Assembly: GCF_035999195.1 (NCBI RefSeq)
Contig: NZ_DASYGY010000009.1
Location: forward strand, 620,001 to 684,000
Direction: 5' to 3'
DNA length: 64,000 nucleotides
DNA from: Pseudoxanthomonas sp.
GTDB taxonomy: Bacteria; Pseudomonadota; Gammaproteobacteria; Xanthomonadales; Xanthomonadaceae
Shown: piece after piece, positions 33,685-40,308 of the stretch
How the letters are laid out: each line of letters begins with the position of its first letter
How positions within the stretch are numbered: the stretch's first letter is position 1
Position numbers and translations under genes: made by a program
The notes under the pieces: generated by a model
What the model was told of the DNA's origin: nothing
The model's input: the letters and a program-made list of their open reading frames with translations, nothing else
The model's database searches: none

Positions 33685-34602
33685 ATGAGCGACAGCGTTC
33701 CCTCCCCGTATCGCGGCCGTTTCGCGCCCTCGCCCACCGGTCGGCTGCACTTCGGCTCGCTGGTCGCCGCACTGGGCGGCTGGCTGCTGGCGCGCCATCA
33801 CGCCGGCACGTGGCTGGTGCGGGTGGAGGACCTCGACCCGCCGCGTGAAGTCCCGGGCGCCGCGCAGCAGCAGCTTGCGACGCTGGCCGCCTTCGGCCTG
33901 GTCTCCGACGAACCGGTCGTCTGGCAGAGCACGCGCCATGCCGCTTATGCCGATGCCCTCGCGCGCCTGTTGGGCGACGGCAGCGCATTCGAGTGCCGAT
34001 GCAGCCGCAGCAACCTGGCCGCCAGTGGCGGCATCCATCGCGACTGCGTCGCGCACGATCGCACACGGCCGCCCGCCGTCCGCCTGCGCGTGGCCGACGG
34101 CACCCGTGTGGTCTTCGCGGATGGGCTGCAGGGCGAGGTCGTCCAGCAGGTGGACCGCGAGGTCGGCGATGTGGTCCTGCGCCGTGCCGACGGCTTCTGG
34201 GCCTACCAGTTGGCGGTGGTCGTCGACGATGCGGCACAGGGCATCACGCACGTCGTGCGCGGGGCCGACCTGCTCGACTCGACGCCGCGGCAGATCCTGC
34301 TGCAGCGTGCGCTCGGCCTGCCCACGCCCGCGTACCTGCACCTGCCGCTGATCGTGGATGGCGAAGGGCAGAAACTGTCGAAGTCGATGGCCGCCCTGCC
34401 CGTCGACGACGACGCGCCGCTGCCCGCCCTGAAGGCAGCGTGGCAGGCCCTGGGGCAACCGCCAGCGGCGCTCGACGGGGCGCGGACGGTGGCCACGGCC
34501 CTGCAGTCCGCCATGCGGGAATTCCGCCCGGATCGCCTGCCGAAAGTGAGGTCAATGACGTTCGCTGCAACGCACAACAATCCTGTCGCGGGCGCTGTCT
34601 AG
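33685..34602 (+). CDS. gluQ: Glutamyl-Q tRNA(Asp) synthetase
   Basis: A truncated glutamyl-tRNA synthetase relative that attaches glutamate to queuosine-34 of tRNA-Asp. The class I HIGH-like motif is PSPTGRLHFGSLVAALG and the KMSKS-like motif is QKLSKSMAALP. Cysteines in CRCSR and HRDC fit the YadB zinc site. It lacks the anticodon-binding domain, as expected for 305 residues. The last ~15 residues (after RPDRLP) look non-conserved. E. coli yadB follows dksA, but here the neighbours are htpX and phaB. Confidence 0.93.
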   Translation: MSDSVPSPYRGRFAPSPTGRLHFGSLVAALGGWLLARHHAGTWLVRVEDLDPPREVPGAAQQQLATLAAFGLVSDEPVVWQSTRHAAYADALARLLGDGSAFECRCSRSNLAASGGIHRDCVAHDRTRPPAVRLRVADGTRVVFADGLQGEVVQQVDREVGDVVLRRADGFWAYQLAVVVDDAAQGITHVVRGADLLDSTPRQILLQRALGLPTPAYLHLPLIVDGEGQKLSKSMAALPVDDDAPLPALKAAWQALGQPPAALDGARTVATALQSAMREFRPDRLPKVRSMTFAATHNNPVAGAV

Positions 34603-34646
34603 AATCGGATGGCCGTCGGCTTGTACGGTCCAAGGAGATTCCCCAC

Positions 34647-35387
34647 ATGACATCGCGCGTCGCCCTGGTCACCGGCGGCACCGGAGGTATCGGTACCGCC
34701 ATCTGCAAGAAGCTGGCCGACATGGGCCACAAGGTCGCCACCAATTACCGCAACGAAGAGAAGGCGCGCGCGTGGCAGGCGCAGATGAAGGCCGACGGCT
34801 ACGACTTCGCGCTGGTCAAGGGCGACGTGACCTCGCCGGACGAAGCGGAGGCGATGGTCAAGGAGGTCGAGCAGACGCTCGGCCCGGTGGAAGTGCTCGT
34901 CAACAATGCCGGCATCACCCGCGACGGCACCTTCCACAAGATGTCCGCCGGGCAATGGGGCGACGTGATCAACACCAACCTCAACTCGGTGTTCAACGTC
35001 ACCCGCCCGGTGATCGAAGGCATGCGCGACCGCAAGTGGGGCCGCATCATCCAGATCAGCTCGATCAACGGCCTGAAGGGCCAGTACGGCCAGGCCAACT
35101 ACGCCGCCGCCAAGGCCGGCATGCACGGCTTCACCATTTCGCTGGCGCGCGAGAACGCCAAGCTCGGCATCACCGTCAACACGGTGTCGCCCGGCTACGT
35201 GGCCACCGACATGGTGATGGCGGTGCCGGAGGAGGTGCGCGCCAAGATCGCCGCCGACATCCCCACCGGCCGCCTCGGCAAGCCGGAGGAGATCGCCTAC
35301 GCGGTGGCGTTCCTGGTGGACGAACAGGCCAGCTGGATCACCGGCTCCAACCTCGACATCAACGGCGGCCACCACATGGGATGGTGA
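34647..35387 (+). CDS. phaB: Acetoacetyl-CoA reductase PhaB, copy 1
   Basis: A 246-residue SDR reducing acetoacetyl-CoA to (R)-3-hydroxybutyryl-CoA with NADPH for polyhydroxybutyrate. It has the TGGTGGIG cofactor loop, NNAGITRDGTFHKM, the catalytic Ser in QISSINGLKGQ and YAAAKAG (Tyr/Lys). The C-terminal NLDINGGHHMGW is typical of PhaB. AAGGAG lies 9 bases before the ATG. No polymerase (phaC) is in the window. A perfect hairpin follows at 35419-35442. Confidence 0.95.
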   Translation: MTSRVALVTGGTGGIGTAICKKLADMGHKVATNYRNEEKARAWQAQMKADGYDFALVKGDVTSPDEAEAMVKEVEQTLGPVEVLVNNAGITRDGTFHKMSAGQWGDVINTNLNSVFNVTRPVIEGMRDRKWGRIIQISSINGLKGQYGQANYAAAKAGMHGFTISLARENAKLGITVNTVSPGYVATDMVMAVPEEVRAKIAADIPTGRLGKPEEIAYAVAFLVDEQASWITGSNLDINGGHHMGW

Positions 35388-35418
35388 GGCCCGTCGCCTC
35401 GCCCCGATGATGTCTCAC

Positions 35419-35442
35419 ACGACGCCCCGCAAGGGGCGTCGT
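35419..35442. terminator. Perfect 10-bp hairpin after phaB (terminator without a strong T run)
   Basis: ACGACGCCCC-GCAA-GGGGCGTCGT, 31 bases after the phaB stop, is followed by CCGTTCC and not by a T run. It probably ends or stabilises the phaB transcript; Rho assistance may be needed. Confidence 0.6.
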
Positions 35443-35563
35443 CCGTTCCGATGCTGCGCAGCATGTTTCCTTCGCTGAACAGGGCGCCCCTGCCTTGTGG
35501 CCTGTTGCAAGCGCTGTTGCGCTGCGTCATGCTGCCGTCATACGCGTTTAGAGCGAAGACTCA

Positions 35564-36067
35564 ATGGCTGCGATCCGTATCATCAAGAAGTACCCCAACC
35601 GTCGCCTGTACGACACCGAGATCTCCAGCTACATCACCATCGAGGACGTGCGCCAGCTGATCGTCGATGGCGAGGATTTCGAGGTGCGCGACGCCAAGAC
35701 CGGCGACGACCTGACCCGCACGGTGCTGCTGCAGATCATCAGCGAACAGGAACAGGACGGCGAGCCGATCCTGTCCACGCAGTTGCTCAGCCAGATCATC
35801 CGCTTCTACGGCGACTCGCTGCAGGGCTTCATGGGCAACTATCTGGAGCGCAGCATGCAGTTGTTCATGGAACAGCAGCAGCAGTTCCGCAGCCAGATGG
35901 GCAACCTGCTCGGCCAGACGCCGTGGACCATGATGAACCAGCTGACCGAGCGCAACATGGAACTGTGGCAGGAATTCCAGCGCAACCTGACCGGGGGCAT
36001 GGGCCGCCCGACCACGGTCAAGCCGAAGGAAACCCCGCGCGAGACGCCGAAAACGCGCGCGCGCTGA
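35564..36067 (+). CDS. phaR: Polyhydroxyalkanoate synthesis repressor PhaR
   Basis: A 167-residue PHA-responsive repressor. The N-terminal DNA-binding domain is highly conserved (IIKKYPNRRLYDTEISSYIT). A PHB-accumulation regulatory domain follows (LLSQIIRFYGDSLQGFMGNY), then a Q/M-rich middle (MEQQQQFRSQMGNLLGQ). In other bacteria PhaR binds PHA granules and its own promoter and controls phasin genes. It is flanked by two phaB copies, supporting regulation of PHB precursor supply. Confidence 0.95.
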   Translation: MAAIRIIKKYPNRRLYDTEISSYITIEDVRQLIVDGEDFEVRDAKTGDDLTRTVLLQIISEQEQDGEPILSTQLLSQIIRFYGDSLQGFMGNYLERSMQLFMEQQQQFRSQMGNLLGQTPWTMMNQLTERNMELWQEFQRNLTGGMGRPTTVKPKETPRETPKTRAR

Positions 36068-36085
36068 TCCAGAACGTGGTGAAAC

Positions 36086-36116
36086 CCGGCCCGCGCCCCG
36101 TTGCGCGGGCCTTTTT
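36086..36116 (+). terminator. Intrinsic terminator after phaR
   Basis: Stem GGCCCGCGC / GCGCGGGCC with a 6-base loop and seven T (36110-36116), 18 bases after the phaR stop. Confidence 0.95.
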
Positions 36117-36141
36117 TTGAGCCGAGACACAGGAATTCCGC

Positions 36142-36882
36142 ATGACGCAACGCATTGCCGTGGTGACCGGGGGCATGGGCGGGCTGGGGCTGGCGATCTG
36201 CCGGACACTGGCCCTGGCCGGCCGCAAGGTGATCGCCGCCGACCTGCCCGCCTCGCCGGAGCGGCTGGAACACTTCCGTGCGCAGACCGCCACGCTGGAC
36301 ATCGAAACCGCCACCGTCGACGTGGCCGACTTCGACGCCTGCGCCACGTTCGTGCGCGATGTCGAAGCCCGCCACGGTGCGCTCGACATCCTGGTCAACA
36401 ACGCCGGCATCACCCGCGACGCGACCCTGCGCAAGATGGACAAGGCGCAGTGGGACGCGGTGATCGGGGTGAACTTGGACAGCGTGTTCAATCTCTGCCG
36501 CCACGCGGTGGACGGCATGCAGGCGCGCGGCTTCGGCCGGGTCGTCAACATCAGTTCGGTCAGCGGCCAGACCGGCAACTTCGGCCAGGTGAACTACGCC
36601 GCCGCCAAGGCCGGCCTGCATGGCTTCTCGATGTCGCTGGCGCGCGAAGTCGCGCGCAAGGGCGTCACCGTCAACAGCGTCTCGCCCGGCTACGTTGAGA
36701 CGCCGATGACGCGCGCCATGCCCGACGAGGTGCGCGACCGCACCGTCGCCTCGGTGCCGGTCGGCCGCATCGGCCAGCCGGACGACATCGCGCGCGCGGT
36801 CGCCTTCCTCACCGCCGACGACGCCGGCTACATCACCGGCGCCAACCTGCCGGTCAACGGCGGACTGTTCATGAGTTTCTGA
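36142..36882 (+). CDS. Acetoacetyl-CoA reductase PhaB-like, copy 2
   Basis: A second 246-residue SDR similar to the gene at 34647-35387: TGGMGGLGLAI cofactor loop, NNAGITRDATLRKMDKAQW, NISSVSGQTGNFGQVNYAAAK with the Ser-Tyr-Lys triad, and NLPVNGGLFMSF at the end. The two share many blocks but differ throughout, so this is an old duplication or a separate acquisition and not a recent copy. It could be a PhaB isozyme or a FabG-like reductase. It lies behind the phaR terminator and is likely expressed on its own. Confidence 0.9.
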   Translation: MTQRIAVVTGGMGGLGLAICRTLALAGRKVIAADLPASPERLEHFRAQTATLDIETATVDVADFDACATFVRDVEARHGALDILVNNAGITRDATLRKMDKAQWDAVIGVNLDSVFNLCRHAVDGMQARGFGRVVNISSVSGQTGNFGQVNYAAAKAGLHGFSMSLAREVARKGVTVNSVSPGYVETPMTRAMPDEVRDRTVASVPVGRIGQPDDIARAVAFLTADDAGYITGANLPVNGGLFMSF

Positions 36883-36949
36883 GCGGCGCGCCGCGTCCCC
36901 GTCTTCCCGTTCCCTGCGAATCAACACGCACCTTCGACAAGGATTCCCG

Positions 36950-37120
36950 ATGAAACTCACTCCTCCCACCTTCGGTGTCTGGCTGATCGCGCTGCTGCTC
37001 GGCGGTGGCGGCATCGCGGCGAAGTTCGGCTACGTGCCGGTGCTCGCCCCGCATGCGTTCTGGCTGGTGGTCGCCGGTTTCGGCCTGCTGGTGGCCGCCA
37101 CGCTCTTCAGCAAGCTCTGA
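36950..37120 (+). CDS. Small membrane protein, two transmembrane segments
   Basis: A 56-residue protein of two hydrophobic helices (FGVWLIALLLGGGGIAAKFG and FWLVVAGFGLLVAATLFSKL) with a short loop. AAGG lies about 8 bases before the ATG. It follows phaB copy 2 by 67 bases on the same strand. Compact size, start context and the clean two-helix pattern support a real gene. Function unknown. Confidence 0.75.
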   Translation: MKLTPPTFGVWLIALLLGGGGIAAKFGYVPVLAPHAFWLVVAGFGLLVAATLFSKL

Positions 37121-37176
37121 GCGTTGCCGGTCGCGTCCCGGGCTTGCCCGGGACAGGCCGGCGGCGTACCGTCGCC

Positions 37177-37195
37177 GTACCACGCTACGTGGTAC
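37177..37195. promoter_or_regulatory. Perfect palindrome just before the lipoprotein gene's ribosome site
   Basis: GTACCACG-CTA-CGTGGTAC, an 8-bp inverted repeat with a 3-base centre, ends 3 bases before AGGAGAGG. A second palindrome, GTCCCGGGC-TT-GCCCGGGAC, lies at 37135-37154. The first may be an operator or an mRNA hairpin affecting initiation; the second may end the preceding transcript. Confidence 0.5.
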
Positions 37196-37209
37196 GCAGG
37201 AGAGGAAGC

Positions 37210-37500
37210 ATGCAAGCGTTCGTCAGGCTCGCGTTGTCCTCATCCGTCCTGATCCTGCCTGCACTGGCGGGATGCGCGACGCCCACGGCCAGCGGACAGG
37301 CGACGCCGCGATGCACGGCGGTCGGCTGCGTCGAGCCGCTCGACCTGGCGGCCGCGGGCCCCGGCTCCACCGTACTGCTCGTCCAGTGCATCGGCGCCAC
37401 GCAGACGCAGCGCCGCTATCGCCTCGAACCCGGCGGATGGACGCTGCAGATGTACGAAACGGTGGAGGTCGCCCCCTGCCCCGCGCCTCCCGCGCGCTGA
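37210..37500 (+). CDS. Small putative lipoprotein
   Basis: A 96-residue protein with a lipoprotein signal (LPALAGC, modified Cys about residue 22) and four further cysteines in the mature part, which may form disulfides. AGGAGAGGA precedes the ATG closely. A perfect palindrome (37177-37195) overlaps the region just upstream of that ribosome site. Not recognised as a known family. Confidence 0.75.
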   Translation: MQAFVRLALSSSVLILPALAGCATPTASGQATPRCTAVGCVEPLDLAAAGPGSTVLLVQCIGATQTQRRYRLEPGGWTLQMYETVEVAPCPAPPAR

Positions 37501-37506
37501 CCGCCG

Positions 37507-37721
37507 ATGGAGCTGATCGCGCACCTGCTGGCGGACCTGTGGTCGAAGCGCCGGCTGCTCGTGCTGCCGCGGCCGGCGATCGCCGCCGGGCTGGGCGGTT
37601 CCACCTGACCGTCAGGGAGCCGGCCTCCGCCGCAATGGCCATCGGCTGCGCGCTGCCGGGGCGGGTCATCGGCTTGGTACTGGACCACCTGCGCGACATG
37701 CCGCCCGACCCGGTGGACTGA
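37507..37721 (+). pseudogene. Small membrane-protein gene broken by a frameshift
   Basis: An ATG 7 bases after the lipoprotein stop opens a frame reading MELIAHLLADLWSKRRLLVL and ending GLGGST-stop at about 37608. A different frame then reads on without pause as FHLTVREPASAAMAIGCALP, ending VLDHLRDMPPDPVD-stop at 37721. Together they would give one ~70-residue protein with two hydrophobic segments. The simplest reading is a one-base indel near 37590-37605 (GGGCTGGGCGG). A sequencing error cannot be excluded. Confidence 0.55.
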
Positions 37722-37724
37722 CCG

Positions 37725-38168
37725 TCATTCCACCTCGAAGCGGTCGAACGCGATCTCCAGCGTCTCGAACAGCGTCTGTCCCAGCGCCGCATCCATTGGC
37801 GAGGTCAGGTAGCCCGCGGGCCGGGCCCGCAGGAAGCGCCAGCGCATGGCCGGATTGCCCTGTTCGTCCAGCAGCGTCACGCTGACCGTGCGCCGCGCAT
37901 CGCCGCCGTTGCGCGCCTCGTCCCACCACTGGTACCAGGCCAGCGACCCGATCACGCCCCGCCGCAGCACCAAGTGTCCGTAATGCGTCAGCGTAGATAG
38001 CTTGGCGCCCTCGAGGGTCTTGTCGTTGCCGTTGCGGTATTCGTTGAGCTGCAGCCGCGCATCGGGGAAGGTCACTTCGGACACACCGCCCTGGGCGCCG
38101 TCCTCCCCGGTTCCAAGATCGACGTGGAAGTTCATGCCGGCATAGGGACGGTCGCGCTGTACGGCCAT
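37725..38168 (-). CDS. Phage tail-tube-like protein (T4 gp19 family), stand-alone
   Basis: A 147-residue protein matching the gp19/Hcp-like tail-tube family of contractile phage tails and injection systems: YAGMNFHVDLG, VSEVTFPDARLQLNEYRNGN, GVIGSLAWYQWWDEARNG, VTLLDEQGNPAMRWRFLRA and a terminal ETLEIAFDRFEVE. No other tail gene is nearby. The start at 38168 (MAVQRDRPYAGMNF) is chosen by homology; the frame stays open upstream into a repeat array, but that part has no coding signature. It may be a domesticated remnant. Confidence 0.85.
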   Translation of the reverse strand: MAVQRDRPYAGMNFHVDLGTGEDGAQGGVSEVTFPDARLQLNEYRNGNDKTLEGAKLSTLTHYGHLVLRRGVIGSLAWYQWWDEARNGGDARRTVSVTLLDEQGNPAMRWRFLRARPAGYLTSPMDAALGQTLFETLEIAFDRFEVE

Positions 38169-38290
38169 GGGCAGGGTCCATGTGAGGGAGGGAAGCCGGT
38201 GCTGGCATGCCACCGACGTCTTTTCCAACGCAGAGATGCCGTGCCGGAGGTCAGCAAGGTCGGATTCGCGGGACGAGATCGCCTGTCGAG

Positions 38291-38650
38291 CCCCATCGAT
38301 GGAGCCGGTAATCCCTCGCGCAAGGCTTGGAATGCCACGCGTCGCGCCCGGAAAGCCGTCGATGGGAATCCGAGGGCGATACCTTGGCATTCGGAGCGCG
38401 ATCGATGGGATGTACTGTGAGACGGATGACATTCCGAAAGCCATCGATCGCATTCGGAAACCCATCGATGGCTTTCAGTGTGAGATGCGCGGGGCTCGTA
38501 AAGCGATCGATGGGGCTGCGAGGGCCATACCCTGGCTTTCCGAGCCCGATCGTTGGTATTCCGTGTGAGACGAGAGGGGCTCGGAGCATCATCGATGGAG
38601 CTCCGAGGGACATCGATGGCATTCGGCATGCCATCCGCGCCAATGGGCGT
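38291..38650. repeat. Degenerate 21-bp tandem array centred on the palindrome CCATCGATGG
   Basis: Cores resembling ATCGAT start at 38295, 38358, 38401, 38443, 38464, 38506, 38549, 38591 and 38612, with a decayed one at 38633. The steps are 63, 43, 42, 21, 42, 43, 42, 21 and 21, all multiples of 21 give or take one. Weaker copies fill the intermediate 21-bp positions (for example ATACCTTGGCATTCGG at about 38380). Two one-base slips break any reading frame, so a repeat protein is unlikely. It occupies the 526-base gap upstream of the tail-tube gene. Confidence 0.85.
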
Positions 38651-38694
38651 GAGACCGGAACGACGGTTCGTCACGCTCCCGATGGTGCGACGCC

Positions 38695-39048
38695 CTATTC
38701 CGTCGCCTGCTGACCGATCCAGAGGCGGTTGCCATCCGGGTCGTCGATGCGGAACTCGCGCATGCCGTAGAAGGTGATCTCGAGGTCGGGCACGTCCAGG
38801 CCGTTCTCGCGCGCCTGCCGGTGAAAGGCGACCAGATCGGCCGGATACAGGTACAGCACCGCGCCGCGCGGCGCATCCGGATTCACGTTGATCGACTGGT
38901 CCAGCATCACCCGGCATTCGCCCCAACGGAGCTTCGCCCAACCCCAGTCGTCGCGGCGCTCCTCCACGGTGAAACCGAGCTTTTCGTAGAACGCGAGCGC
39001 ACGCGGCAGATGGCGGACGGGTTGCATGGGGATGATGCGTGGGGACAT
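38695..39048 (-). CDS. VOC-superfamily (glyoxalase/bleomycin-resistance-like) protein
   Basis: A 117-residue single-module vicinal-oxygen-chelate protein: MQPVRHLPRALAFYEKLGF, AKLRWGECRVMLDQS and REFRIDDPDGNRLWIGQ, the last holding the typical C-terminal DPDGN strand. It is similar to bleomycin-resistance and lactoylglutathione-lyase-like proteins; the substrate is unknown. The start at 39048 is preferred; the longer frame to 39096 runs through a dispersed repeat. Confidence 0.85.
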   Translation of the reverse strand: MSPRIIPMQPVRHLPRALAFYEKLGFTVEERRDDWGWAKLRWGECRVMLDQSINVNPDAPRGAVLYLYPADLVAFHRQARENGLDVPDLEITFYGMREFRIDDPDGNRLWIGQQATE

Positions 39049-39060
39049 GAGGATGTGCTC

Positions 39061-39094
39061 TACGTAGGATGGGTGGAGCGAAGCGATACCCATC
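39061..39094. repeat. GTAGGATGGGT-type dispersed repeat
   Basis: TACGTAGGATGGGTGGAGCG followed by AAGCGATACCCATC forms an imperfect hairpin just upstream of the VOC gene. Elements of this kind are widespread in Xanthomonadaceae intergenic regions. It is headed by GTAG like the other repeats in this window. Confidence 0.65.
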
Positions 39095-39146
39095 ACAGCA
39101 TCTGTGGGGCCTCACCAGAACAGGGGCACCCAAGGTTACAACCGCC

Positions 39147-39488
39147 TTACGAACTCAGTGCCGCGATCCACTCCACCGCCGATTGTTTGGTGAGGGGACG
39201 GCTCTGCACAGGATTCGCCAATTCATTCAGCGCAATCGCGGCCTGTGAATCCGGGACGATATCGACATCATCCCGGCATTCAATTGCATTCGCCCAATCT
39301 TCCACGTCTTCCCTCCCGATCTCTCCGGAAAGAAAACGGGTGAGCACGTCGACAACGTGAACTGTCTGCAATCTGACCAGCGCCTGTTCGGAATCCCATC
39401 CAAAGACCGAGAGATCACGTGCGACGTCAACGATGGGGCGCCTGAAATGAAGAAGCTCCCGAAGCAGGCGTGCCCGCGCTTCGCTCAC
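39147..39488 (-). CDS. Small unknown protein (immunity-like?)
   Basis: A 113-residue acidic helical protein (SEARARLLRELLHFRRPIVD, FGWDSEQALV, EDVEDWANAIECRDDVDI). The GTG start lies directly after the TAG of the upstream gene, so they form a pair. Base composition is visibly lower in GC than the neighbours. The EDWANAIE pattern is shared by small bacterial proteins of unknown role, some next to toxin genes, but I do not recognise a defined family and propose no function. Confidence 0.65.
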   Translation of the reverse strand: MSEARARLLRELLHFRRPIVDVARDLSVFGWDSEQALVRLQTVHVVDVLTRFLSGEIGREDVEDWANAIECRDDVDIVPDSQAAIALNELANPVQSRPLTKQSAVEWIAALSS

Positions 39489-39728
39489 CTACGCCGCTTC
39501 CCACACCACATCGATGCCGTCCGACTCGCCCACCGCATTCCGCAGCAACGCGACGAAGCCGGCGCTGGCGCCCAGCGCTTCCAGCGCGTCGATCGCGGTG
39601 TGCTCCACGTAGTAGTCCTGGTCGGTCGAGGATTCCTCTTCCATATGGCCGGCCAGCAGCTGGAAGTCTTCCTGCGAGATGGTGCCCAGCGTACGGCCGG
39701 AGTCTTTTTCCGTCAGACGAATGCTCAT
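39489..39728 (-). CDS. Small conserved unknown protein
   Basis: A 79-residue acidic protein (MSIRLTEKDSGRTLGTISQE, LAGHMEEESSTDQDYYVE, ALLRNAVGESDGIDVVWEA). It has no membrane segment or signal peptide. The stop is immediately followed by the GTG of the next gene, indicating coupling. The start at 39728 is preceded by AAGGAGCGCAGC. Role unknown. Confidence 0.7.
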   Translation of the reverse strand: MSIRLTEKDSGRTLGTISQEDFQLLAGHMEEESSTDQDYYVEHTAIDALEALGASAGFVALLRNAVGESDGIDVVWEAA

Positions 39729-39762
39729 GCGGTGCTGCGCTCCTTGAAGAAGGGGATGAAAC

Positions 39763-40308
39763 TCAACGCGAAGGGGGCGATGCCGGCGGCGCCTGCAGGA
39801 ACGCGGCCAGTCCGCCGAGCTGCTGCCCCTGAACCTTGTCGACCACGGGCGCGAACTTGCCGATGTCATCCGGCGTATAGCCGCCGACGCGGTACCACAG
39901 CGTGATGCGGGTGCCGGCGTTCTCCTCGGCGAAGCGCCATTCCAGTGCGCCGTCCAACCCCATGCCCTGCAGCGGGCCGAGGCCACCGGTCATACGCAGC
40001 AGCTTGCCGGGATCGGTGAAGGTCACCGTCATGTGCCAGGCCTGCCGCGCGCCGTCGATCTCGCAGAAACATCCGCCGGCCTTGTCGCTGATCGACAGCT
40101 TCGACGCATCGCCCCACCAGGTGTGGTCGGCCGGCCACCAGCGGCCGACATCGTTCACCAGCGCGGCATAGGCGACCTGCGGCGTGACCGGCACCCATAC
40201 CGAATTCTCCAGGGTGAAGCCCTGCGGCGTGGCGTCCTTGACCTCGGCGTGTGCGGGCGCCATCGCGGCCGCCGTGGCCAGCACCGTCGCGCGAAGCAGC
40301 CGCCTCAC
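39763..40308 (-). CDS. Secreted SRPBCC-family (polyketide-cyclase/START-like) protein
   Basis: A 181-residue protein with a signal peptide (LLRATVLATAAAMAPAHA) followed by an SRPBCC fold: VWVPVTPQVAYAALVNDVGR, HMTVTFTDPGKLLRMTGGLG, ITLWYRVGGYT. The family binds hydrophobic ligands in a deep cavity. The GTG start overlaps the M48 peptidase stop by four bases, so it is made together with that peptidase, presumably in the periplasm. Ligand unknown. Confidence 0.82.
   Translation of the reverse strand: MRRLLRATVLATAAAMAPAHAEVKDATPQGFTLENSVWVPVTPQVAYAALVNDVGRWWPADHTWWGDASKLSISDKAGGCFCEIDGARQAWHMTVTFTDPGKLLRMTGGLGPLQGMGLDGALEWRFAEENAGTRITLWYRVGGYTPDDIGKFAPVVDKVQGQQLGGLAAFLQAPPASPPSR

Noticed and set aside
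38291..38650. A CRISPR array
   Set aside because: Units are 21 bp without unique spacers, strongly degenerate, and no cas genes are present. The palindromic core and helical spacing fit a tandem repeat better.
38291..38650. A heptad-repeat protein encoded by the array
   Set aside because: A 21-bp unit would give seven residues, but single-base slips (two 43-base steps) shift the frame, and neither strand has a start with a ribosome site or a conserved product.
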